Shown: one piece after another, positions 48,987-55,481 of the stretch | Position numbering within the stretch: position 1 is the first letter of the stretch | Layout of the letters: each line of letters begins with the position of its first letter | From: Chloroflexi bacterium 13_1_40CM_65_17 | GTDB lineage: Bacteria; Chloroflexota; Dormibacteria; Dormibacterales; Dormibacteraceae | DNA: 55,481 nt | Assembly: GCA_001917815.1 (NCBI GenBank) | Contig: MNES01000095.1 | Coordinates: 1 to 55,481, forward strand | Direction: 5' to 3' | Program-made: the position numbers and the translations under genes | Notes under the pieces: model-generated | The model's database searches: none | The model's input: the letters and a program-made list of their open reading frames with translations, nothing else | What the model was told of the DNA's origin: nothing

Positions 48987-50642
48987 CTAGTCGGGTTCCG
49001 GCTCTTCGAGCAACTCTGCCGGGCGCAGCTCCATCTGGTCGATGCCGCTCTGCAGGAACGCCGCGCGCACGAAATCCCTGAACAGTGGGTGGGCGCGGTT
49101 GGGCCGCGATCGGAACTCGGGGTGGAACTGCGTCGCGACGAACCATGGATGATCGGCCAGCTCGATGATCTCCACCAGCCGCCCGTTCGGCGAAACGCCG
49201 CTGAACACCATCCCCGCCTCGCCGAGGGATTCGCGGTACTCGTTGTTGAACTCGAAGCGGTGACGGTGGCGCTCGTACACGACCTCTTCACCGTAAGCCT
49301 TGTGCGCGAGCGACCCGGGGACCAGCTTGCATGGATACAGACCGAGCCGCATCGAGCCACCCATCTGGTCCACGTTCCTCTGCTCGGGCATGAGGTCGAT
49401 CACCGGCGTCGATGTGAAGGCGGCGAACTCCGTCGAGTTGGCGTCCGGCGCGTCCAGGACCTCGCGCGCAAAGTCGATCACGGCGCACTGCATACCGAGG
49501 CACAGGCCGAGGTATGGGATGCGGTTGTGCCGCGCATACCGCGACGCCTGCACCTTGCCCTCGATGCCGCGATATCCGAACCCGCCAGGAACGACGATGC
49601 CGGCCACGCCGATCAGCGCGGAAGTGTCCCCGGCGTCCAGCTTCTCGGATGAAACCCATCGAATGTCGATCGCCAGGCCGTGGTGGATGCCGGCGTGCTT
49701 CAGCGACTCGATGACGCTGAGGTATGCGTCGGGCAGCGCCACATACTTGCCGACGACCGCGATCGGAACCGTCGCCCTCGGGTGCTTGATCCGATCGACG
49801 AGCTGTATCCAGGGGCCGGATTCAGGCGCGTGGACAGCCTCGTCGAGCTCGAAATGCCTGGCCATCACCTTGCCGAGGCCTGAAGCCTCGAGCATCAGCG
49901 GCACTTCGTATATCGAGTCGACATCCGGCACCGAGACGACCGCCTCTCGCGGCACGTCGGTGAAGAGTGCGATCTTCTCCTTGAGGTCCGCATCGATCGG
50001 CAGCTCAGAGCGGCAGATGATCGCATCGGGCTGGATACCGATGGCGCGCAGCGCCTGCACCGAATGCTGGGTCGGTTTGGTCTTCATCTCCTGGCCCCGC
50101 ACCACAGGCACCAGCGAGCAATGGATGTAGAAGACGTTCTGGCGGCCAAGGTCGTTCTTGAGCTGGCGGATCGCCTCCAGGAAGGGCAGGCTCTCGATGT
50201 CGCCTACGGTCCCGCCCACCTCGACGACCACAGCATCGGCCTGTGGGTCGCGAGAGGCTCGGAGGATCTTCTCCTTTATCACGTTGGTCACGTGAGGGAT
50301 GACCTGCACCGTGGCCCCGAGGTAGTCGCCGCGCCGCTCGCGCGCGATGACCTCCTGGTAGATCTTGCCGGTGGTCACGTTGGAGGTGACAGTCAGGTTT
50401 TCGTCAACGAAGCGCTCGTAGTGGCCGAGGTCGAGGTCGGTTTCCGCGCCGTCGTCGGTGACGAACACCTCGCCGTGCTGGTAGGGGCTCATGGTCCCGG
50501 GGTCGACGTTGAGGTAAGGGTCCAGCTTCTGCAGGGAGACGGTGAGGTGGCGGGCCTTCAGGATGTTCCCGATGGACGCCGCGGTGATCCCCTTGCCGAG
50601 CGAGGAGACGACACCCCCGGTCACGAAAACGTACTTCGACAT
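48987..50642 (-). CDS. pyrG: CTP synthase
   Basis: A 551-residue enzyme making CTP from UTP and glutamine. The synthetase domain begins [21 protein letters not shown] and has [27 protein letters not shown]. The glutaminase domain has the nucleophile Cys in YLGLCLGMQ and the His/Glu in [10 protein letters not shown]. The ATG at 50642 follows a GGAGGT site. Its leader has an inverted repeat at 50672-50695. Confidence 0.97.
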   Translation of the reverse strand: MSKYVFVTGGVVSSLGKGITAASIGNILKARHLTVSLQKLDPYLNVDPGTMSPYQHGEVFVTDDGAETDLDLGHYERFVDENLTVTSNVTTGKIYQEVIARERRGDYLGATVQVIPHVTNVIKEKILRASRDPQADAVVVEVGGTVGDIESLPFLEAIRQLKNDLGRQNVFYIHCSLVPVVRGQEMKTKPTQHSVQALRAIGIQPDAIICRSELPIDADLKEKIALFTDVPREAVVSVPDVDSIYEVPLMLEASGLGKVMARHFELDEAVHAPESGPWIQLVDRIKHPRATVPIAVVGKYVALPDAYLSVIESLKHAGIHHGLAIDIRWVSSEKLDAGDTSALIGVAGIVVPGGFGYRGIEGKVQASRYARHNRIPYLGLCLGMQCAVIDFAREVLDAPDANSTEFAAFTSTPVIDLMPEQRNVDQMGGSMRLGLYPCKLVPGSLAHKAYGEEVVYERHRHRFEFNNEYRESLGEAGMVFSGVSPNGRLVEIIELADHPWFVATQFHPEFRSRPNRAHPLFRDFVRAAFLQSGIDQMELRPAELLEEPEPD

Positions 50643-50671
50643 TGACGACCTCCAGGGCGGTTTTTCAAATC

Positions 50672-50695
50672 TTACCGGGTCGGACGATCCGGTAA
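50672..50695 (-). promoter_or_regulatory. Inverted repeat in the pyrG leader
   Basis: TTACCGG and CCGGTAA form a perfect 7-bp stem around a 10-base loop, 30 bases before the pyrG start codon. It could be an operator, an attenuator or a weak terminator after the metallo-beta-lactamase-fold gene. There is no strong T tract behind it. Confidence 0.4.
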
Positions 50696-50714
50696 ACATC
50701 AGCGCCGCTCGCCC

Positions 50715-51362
50715 CTACGCTTTTGGTTCGGCCTTTGGCTCCAGCACCACCAGCTTGGTCTCGTACTCGCCCGAGGATGCCTGGACCGAAAGCTTCGGCT
50801 GGGGCTCCCCGGCGGTCAGTCCCATCTCCTTCAGGAACCTGTCGATCGGCTCGAGCTGGAGCTTGAGACCCGGGATGGCGTAATGCATGGGCACCACGTA
50901 GCGCGGCTCGAGCTGCCGCACCACCTCCGCCGCTTGCGAGGCGTTGATCACCGAATGCCCGCCGACTGGGACGAGCAGAACGTCCGCGGAGGAAAGGGTC
51001 TCGGCCTCGGCATCGTCCAGACGGTGCCCGAGGTCGCCCAGGTGGCAGACGCGTACGTCGTCGATCTCGATGAGGAAGACGGTGTTCCGCCCGTGCTTGG
51101 CGCCTTTCTCGGTGTCGTGGTAGGTCGGAACGCCGACGACGGCCACCCCGGCCACCTCGTACTCACCAGGTCCACGGATCTCGTATGCCTCGCGCACCGC
51201 CTGCGCGTAGCTGTGATTGTCGTGCCCGTGGCTGATCGTCACCAGGTCTGCGTCGAGCCGCTGCAGCTTGAGGCCGATCGCGGGCGGATAGGGGTCGGTG
51301 ACGACGGCCGCGTTGCGCCCGCGCAACCGGAAGCAGCCATGTCCGAGCCACGTGACGTCCAA
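50715..51362 (-). CDS. Metallo-beta-lactamase-fold hydrolase
   Basis: About 215 residues of the UPF0173/COG2220-like MBL fold: VTWLGHGCFRLRG, the metal motif SHGHDNH, PTYHD, HLGDLGH and VVPMHY. The usual HxHxDH motif is altered, with Asn where the Asp ligand is expected. TTG at 51362 follows AAGGAG by six bases and is 15 bases after the argS stop. The substrate is unknown. Confidence 0.82.
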   Translation of the reverse strand: MDVTWLGHGCFRLRGRNAAVVTDPYPPAIGLKLQRLDADLVTISHGHDNHSYAQAVREAYEIRGPGEYEVAGVAVVGVPTYHDTEKGAKHGRNTVFLIEIDDVRVCHLGDLGHRLDDAEAETLSSADVLLVPVGGHSVINASQAAEVVRQLEPRYVVPMHYAIPGLKLQLEPIDRFLKEMGLTAGEPQPKLSVQASSGEYETKLVVLEPKAEPKA

Positions 51363-51376
51363 ATCCCTCTCCTTGA

Positions 51377-53023
51377 CTACATTCTTTCTGGGGCGGTGAC
51401 ACCGATCAGTTCGAGCGCTGCCTTCAAAGTGTGACGCGAAGCGCGACACAGCTCGAGGCGCGCCCGGGTCAGCTCCGGGTCGTCGACGACGACGCGATAC
51501 TCGCTCGTCTCGTTGCCCGCGTGATAGAAGCGATGCACCGCGGTCGCCAAGTCGTGCACGTAATAAGGAATGCGATGAGGTTCGAGCAGCTTCGTCGAGT
51601 CCTCCACCACCTCCGGCCAGAACGCGAGCTGGCGCGCGACGTCGAGCTCCCACGGTTGGACCAAGAGTGAAACGTCGGCGCGCTCCGGCAGCGTCGCATG
51701 ACGCTCGCCCGCGGTCACCTCCACGTTCACGAGCCGAGCGTGCGCGTACTGCGCGTAGAAGACAGGGTTCTCGTTGCCCTGCGTGAGCGCGAGCTCGAGG
51801 TCAAACTCGATCGCCGTGTCCGGTGAGCGGAGGAGGTAGAAATAGCGAACCGCGTCCTTGCCCACTCTGTCGATCAGCTCGTCGAGCTCGACGAAACGAC
51901 CCGCACGCTTCGACATCTTGCCTTCCTTGAGGTTGACCAGCTGGTGAAGGATGATCACGAGCCGCTCGGGATCGATGCCAAGCGCCGCGGCGGCAGATTT
52001 CATCCGGTTCACATAGCCGTGGTGATCGGCCGCCCACACCTCGACCACGCGGTTGAAGTGCCGGCGCTCGAACCGGCTCAAGAGGTAGCCGAGGTCTGAC
52101 GCGAAATATGTGGGCTCTCCGGTGGACCGGATCACGACGCGGTCCTCCTCCTCATCCCCTTCTCCAAACCACAGGGCGCCGTCGCGCTCCTCGAGGTGTC
52201 CGGATTCGCGCAACCTCTCGATCGCGAGCTGCGGCAGCCCCTCCAGCCACAGGCGTGACTCGGGGAACCACTCGTCATAGGGCACGTTCAGCCGGGCGAC
52301 GCTGGCTCGAATCCGCTCCACCATCACGCCGATCGCGAACTGGCGCACCTTCGCCTCCGCTTCATCACTCGGCAGGGAACCGATGTCTCCCAGCTCGCCT
52401 CGTGCCAGCTCCGCGAGCTCGGTCACGTAGGCGCCTGTATAGCCTCCCTCGGGAGGTTCCTCTCCGCGCATTCGCGCCATCACCGACAACCCGAACCGGC
52501 GCGCCTGGGTGTTCTGATCGTTGACGTAGTACTCGCGTTGGACGGCATGGCCTGTGAACTCGAGCAGCCGGCACATGGAATCGCCCAGGACCACACCGCG
52601 GCCGTGGCCGATGTGCATCGGTCCGGTGGGGTTGATGCTCCCGAACTCAACCTGCATGCGCTCGCCATGCCCGAGGTCGGTAGCCCCATAACCCTGGCCG
52701 CGCGCATCAACCTGGGCGACCAACCGCTGCAGCCATTCGGCTGTCAGGCGGAAGTTCACATAGCCGCCGACAGCCTCCGCGGTGGCCGCTCCATCTGGTA
52801 CATCGATCGTTTCCGCGATGCGCGAGGCGATCTGGGCCGGCGGCTGGCGCAGCACTCGCGCCAACTTCATGCCCACCGGGCTCGCATAGTCTCCGTGGTC
52901 CGGGCCTTTGGCCCGCCCCAGCTCGAGGTCGGGGAGATCTCCTTCGACCCCAAGGTTGCGGATGGCGTCGATAAGGGCCTCGCCGATGCGGCTGCGAATC
53001 CCCATGACCGATGTTTCGGTCAT
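51377..53023 (-). CDS. argS: Arginyl-tRNA synthetase
   Basis: A 548-residue class I enzyme. The HIGH motif appears in GPMHIGHGRGVVLGD and the KMSKS-like motif in EGKMSKRAGRFVEL; a C-terminal DALR anticodon-binding domain ends LKAALELIGVTAPERM. An N-terminal Add-1 domain is present. Its ATG overlaps the stop of the HtrA-like gene (TGATG). Confidence 0.96.
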   Translation of the reverse strand: MTETSVMGIRSRIGEALIDAIRNLGVEGDLPDLELGRAKGPDHGDYASPVGMKLARVLRQPPAQIASRIAETIDVPDGAATAEAVGGYVNFRLTAEWLQRLVAQVDARGQGYGATDLGHGERMQVEFGSINPTGPMHIGHGRGVVLGDSMCRLLEFTGHAVQREYYVNDQNTQARRFGLSVMARMRGEEPPEGGYTGAYVTELAELARGELGDIGSLPSDEAEAKVRQFAIGVMVERIRASVARLNVPYDEWFPESRLWLEGLPQLAIERLRESGHLEERDGALWFGEGDEEEDRVVIRSTGEPTYFASDLGYLLSRFERRHFNRVVEVWAADHHGYVNRMKSAAAALGIDPERLVIILHQLVNLKEGKMSKRAGRFVELDELIDRVGKDAVRYFYLLRSPDTAIEFDLELALTQGNENPVFYAQYAHARLVNVEVTAGERHATLPERADVSLLVQPWELDVARQLAFWPEVVEDSTKLLEPHRIPYYVHDLATAVHRFYHAGNETSEYRVVVDDPELTRARLELCRASRHTLKAALELIGVTAPERM

Positions 53024-54162
53024 CAGCAGGCCGGGTGCGCCCCGACCAGCGTCAGCTGCACCTGGGTCGAGGTGTTGTCCCTCGAATAGGTCACCGTGAC
53101 GCGCTGGTTGGGATGGAAGCGCGACCGCAGCAGGAGGGGCAGCGGGTGCGCCGCGTCGACGGTGACGTCGTCGAGCTGGGTGATGACGTCGCCGGCCCGA
53201 AGCCCTGCGGTGGCGGCAGGCCCGGCCTTGTCGATGACTTTCAGCCGGCTGCCCTCAGGCGTCCCGGCCAGCGCAGCCGACTGCTGCGTCAGCACCGTGC
53301 TCGACGCGCCGAGCGAGGCGACGACCAGCTGTCCGTTCGACAGGATCTGCTGTACGTCGTCCTGGATGTCTGCTGTGTTGAGGCCGAAACCGCCGCCCGA
53401 CCCTTGCGCGGCCATCGACACGCCGATCACCTGCCCGCCTACATTGAGCAGCGGCCCTCCGGCGGTGGCTTGGTCGATGACCGCATCGGTCTGGATCGTG
53501 TCGCCGATCTCAAGGCTCTGGTCAGAGGCGACCGGGTCGGTGACGGTGACGGGCCGGTGCAGCGCGCTGATGTGCCCTGGCAATGCAGACCCCTTGAGCG
53601 GGCCGCCCACCGCCACCAGGACCTGGCCCTGGACGAGTGAGGTCGGGTCGGCGAAGGCAAGGGTGGGCAGGCCGCTGACCTGGTCGATTTTGAGCACTGC
53701 AACCCCGGTCTGGCAGTCGTAATCGACGAGGCGGGCCTTGTGCGACTTGGCGTCTCCGACCAGCAGCACGGTCAGCGTGCTGGAGTGGGCGATCACCTGG
53801 ACGTTGGTGACGATGAAGCCGTCACTGGTCGCGAGATACCCAGACCCGGCGCTGACGGAGGGCTCCACCTGCGTGACCACGCTCACCACCGCCGGCTTGG
53901 CCCTGGCGGCGGCCTGGACGATGGCGGAATCCTCCGTGATGGTGACGCCGGACCGCAGGTTCACCGACTGCGGGTTGGTGCGTGACTGCAGCTGGAGCAC
54001 ACCGAGCGTGACCCCGCCCGCGACCAGAGCTGCGAGCACTACTACGGCTGCCACGAGCATGACCGGCCTCCAGCGCCCTCGGCCGGCCGGCTGTTCGCCC
54101 TTCTCGAGCACGTTCGAATCTGTCGGGCGCGCGTCGCCCGGCGTCTGGATCTGTGGCCGCAC
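53023..54162 (-). CDS. Membrane-anchored HtrA/DegP-like protein with PDZ domain, catalytic triad lost
   Basis: A 379-residue protein with a short cytoplasmic tail, one membrane helix (about 34-56), a trypsin-fold domain (about 75-265) and a C-terminal PDZ domain (about 285-370). The HtrA framework is clear (DGFIVTN, AVLKID, GGPLLN), but the triad positions read Gln122 (for His, VTNVQVI), Gly153 (for Asp, CQTGVAVLK) and Ala234 (for Ser, ATAGGPL). It is therefore expected to be a non-proteolytic HtrA fold, perhaps a binding or chaperone protein outside the membrane. Confidence 0.9.
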   Translation of the reverse strand: MRPQIQTPGDARPTDSNVLEKGEQPAGRGRWRPVMLVAAVVVLAALVAGGVTLGVLQLQSRTNPQSVNLRSGVTITEDSAIVQAAARAKPAVVSVVTQVEPSVSAGSGYLATSDGFIVTNVQVIAHSSTLTVLLVGDAKSHKARLVDYDCQTGVAVLKIDQVSGLPTLAFADPTSLVQGQVLVAVGGPLKGSALPGHISALHRPVTVTDPVASDQSLEIGDTIQTDAVIDQATAGGPLLNVGGQVIGVSMAAQGSGGGFGLNTADIQDDVQQILSNGQLVVASLGASSTVLTQQSAALAGTPEGSRLKVIDKAGPAATAGLRAGDVITQLDDVTVDAAHPLPLLLRSRFHPNQRVTVTYSRDNTSTQVQLTLVGAHPAC

Positions 54163-54193
54163 CCTCCGAGTTTAGGTTTCGGGAGGAATCGAC

Positions 54194-54673
54194 CTACTGT
54201 GACTCGGTCGGATACCAGGTCAGGACGAGCTGCCTGTTCGGCTCGAAGCCGGCCGAGCGGTAGAGGCGCACTGCCGCCTCGTTGTCCGGCCGCGTCCAGA
54301 CGTAGCCGAGAGTCACACGGCGCTCCCGGAACAGCCGGACAGCCTGCTCCATGAGCATCTTGCTGACGCCGCGGCCGCGGTGCTCCGGGGACACATATAC
54401 CTCGGCGACCTCGCCCTCCAGGCCCGTGCCGGGGTCGTACAGGACGATCCAGCAGAAGCCGATGACCTCGCCGACCTCGTCACGCACGGCGAAGACGACG
54501 TTCTCGCCACGGAAGCTTGCCTGCACCGTCGCGAGGTGGTCTTCGATCTCATCGCGTCGGAGCTGGGGATGGTCGGAATAGTGGACCTGCTCACCCATGT
54601 GCAGCTCGACAAGCAGGGGTTTGATGACGTCGTACTCGCCGTCGGCCAAGCGTTCCACGTCGAGTGTCCTCAT
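54194..54673 (-). CDS. GNAT family acetyltransferase
   Basis: A 159-residue single-domain N-acetyltransferase. The acetyl-CoA-binding motif lies in VYVSPEHRGRGVSKMLMEQAV, followed by VWTRPDNEAAVRLYRSAGFEP, the typical C-terminal GNAT signature. The acceptor cannot be predicted. It is 31 bases upstream of the HtrA-like gene on the same strand and 55 bases from tRNA-Thr on the other. Confidence 0.9.
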   Translation of the reverse strand: MRTLDVERLADGEYDVIKPLLVELHMGEQVHYSDHPQLRRDEIEDHLATVQASFRGENVVFAVRDEVGEVIGFCWIVLYDPGTGLEGEVAEVYVSPEHRGRGVSKMLMEQAVRLFRERRVTLGYVWTRPDNEAAVRLYRSAGFEPNRQLVLTWYPTESQ

Positions 54674-54728
54674 CGTCTCGATGGTAGCCTAGGCGCTCAC
54701 TCAAAAAAGAAATTTCTGCACTGAAAAT

Positions 54729-54804
54729 GCCGACGTAGCTCAGCTGGCAGAGCAGCCGCCTCGTAAGTGGCAGGTCGTGAGTTCGAATCTCACCGTCGGC
54801 TCCA
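54729..54804 (+). tRNA. tRNA-Thr (anticodon CGT)
   Basis: A complete cloverleaf: acceptor GCCGACG/CGTCGGC, D-arm with GCTCAGCTGGCAGAGC, anticodon stem GCCGC/GTGGC around loop CTCGTAA with anticodon CGT at 54762-54764, and T-loop TTCGAAT. The discriminator is T (54801) and CCA is encoded (54802-54804). Its 3' part overlaps the end of the convergent membrane protein gene. Confidence 0.96.
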
Positions 54805-55481
54805 ACCCAGTGACAGAAGGAACAATCCCTCCGCCGCCAGGATGGGAATCGCGAGCACGACCAGGGCTAGCTGCAGCAAGGCGTAACCCACGACCATTAG
54901 CCCAACCTGGAACGACGTCGCGCCGGCGCGGAGGACAAGCCAGCCCGCAACGATCAGCATCACGAAATCCTGGAAGCCCAGGTAAGGAGTGACGAGAAGC
55001 GAGCCGACGATCCCGGCCGCCATCGGAATCTCCGGGCCCTGTCCTCGGTGACGCCACGCCGTGAAGAGCGTCACCGCGACAACCCCAACCTGCGCCACGT
55101 TGAGAACCGGGCCGAGCCCCAGGGGACCCGAGATGGAGTAGCGCCGGGTGATGTCCCAGGCGGGCGTCTGCGTTTGCGCGAGCACGTCGCGGTACCGCGC
55201 CAGGCCGTCCGGACCGAGCAGTGCGAGCGCCACCAAACCGATCAGGATGGAAGCCACCAACCAGGCGCCGAACGTCCGGGCGTGGCCTGACACCAGCAGG
55301 CACACCGGCACCAGGAGCGCCAGCTGCGGCTTGAGAACCAGCAGGCTCAACGCCAGCCCGGCCCACACCGGGTGGTCGTGGCGCAGAAGCCACCACATCG
55401 TGGCGACCGCCGCCGCGACCAAGGCACCCGGCTGACCGACCATCACGCCAAAGGCCACCGGGAAGACGCCCAGGAGCAGCG
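54790..55481 (-). CDS. Polytopic membrane protein, GT87/DUF2029-like, cut by window edge
   Basis: The visible C-terminal part (about 230 codons, open to the right edge) has seven or eight membrane segments. The pattern PGALVAAAVATMWWLL ... SLLVLKPQLALLVPV ... VTPYLGFQDFVML resembles the C-terminal half of DUF2029 (GT87) mannosyltransferases, in which LKPQ is conserved. The N-terminus lies outside the window. Its TGA stop (54792-54790) falls inside the tRNA-Thr gene on the other strand. Confidence 0.72.
   Translation of the reverse strand, partial: LLLGVFPVAFGVMVGQPGALVAAAVATMWWLLRHDHPVWAGLALSLLVLKPQLALLVPVCLLVSGHARTFGAWLVASILIGLVALALLGPDGLARYRDVLAQTQTPAWDITRRYSISGPLGLGPVLNVAQVGVVAVTLFTAWRHRGQGPEIPMAAGIVGSLLVTPYLGFQDFVMLIVAGWLVLRAGATSFQVGLMVVGYALLQLALVVLAIPILAAEGLFLLSLGWSRR

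Overview
This is a gene-dense, high-GC bacterial chromosome segment, almost all of it on the minus strand, with tight operons and many GTG/TTG starts and 1-4 nt stop/start overlaps. There are no rRNA genes, insertion sequences, phage genes or CRISPR arrays. The order rpmE - (DUF1385) - prfA - prmC - sua5 - (glyA) - wecA - atpI - atpBEFHAGDC is the actinobacterial/Terrabacteria arrangement. The Tad pilus locus here has no secretin, and no outer-membrane genes are seen. I infer a monoderm Terrabacteria lineage, with Chloroflexota or Candidatus Dormibacterota as the best guess; a marker-gene tree would be needed to be sure.

Layout. 1-3.1 kb: edge-truncated lipoprotein, polytopic membrane protein, and a squalene-cyclase-like repeat protein whose start codon appears to be ATC. 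3.4-7.5 kb: tRNA-Val, then (read right to left) ftsE-ftsX-M23 hydrolase-ctpA, a division/peptidoglycan module. 7.7-14 kb: comF, an orphan CpaF ATPase, hpf, secA, and prfB with an intact programmed +1 frameshift. 14-16.6 kb: DUF192 protein, alpha/beta hydrolase, FAD oxidoreductase. 16.8-22.2 kb: Tad/Flp pilus operon (flp, cpaB, tadA, tadB, tadC) followed by a DUF421 membrane protein. 22.3-31.4 kb: surface glycan region with a methyltransferase-like membrane protein, two GT-C-like membrane proteins, two GT2 enzymes, a WecG/TagA transferase, a polysaccharide deacetylase and two GT4 enzymes. 31.5-33.8 kb: mreB and murA. 33.8-40.9 kb: complete F1Fo ATP synthase operon with atpI and an AtpZ-like gene. 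40.9-47.9 kb: wecA, glyA, sua5, prmC, prfA, DUF1385, rpmE, M50 protease. 48-54.7 kb: GlpX-like protein, pyrG, metallo-beta-lactamase-fold protein, argS, HtrA-like protein, GNAT. 54.7 kb to the end: tRNA-Thr and an edge-truncated membrane protein.

The genes form a housekeeping and cell-envelope neighbourhood: protein export, release-factor biology (RF1, RF2 and the PrmC methylase), division-linked peptidoglycan hydrolysis, cell shape (MreB), precursor synthesis (MurA), lipid-linked glycan initiation (WecA) and surface glycan assembly, plus a pilus machine. The most notable points are proteins that keep a family fold but have lost catalytic residues: an HtrA-like protein lacking all three triad residues and a GlpX-like protein lacking four of five metal ligands. 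Others are a MurA with Asp in place of the fosfomycin-target Cys, a serine hydroxymethyltransferase with a changed PLP-lysine motif, and a dispersed palindromic repeat that seems to have become part of the atpA coding sequence.
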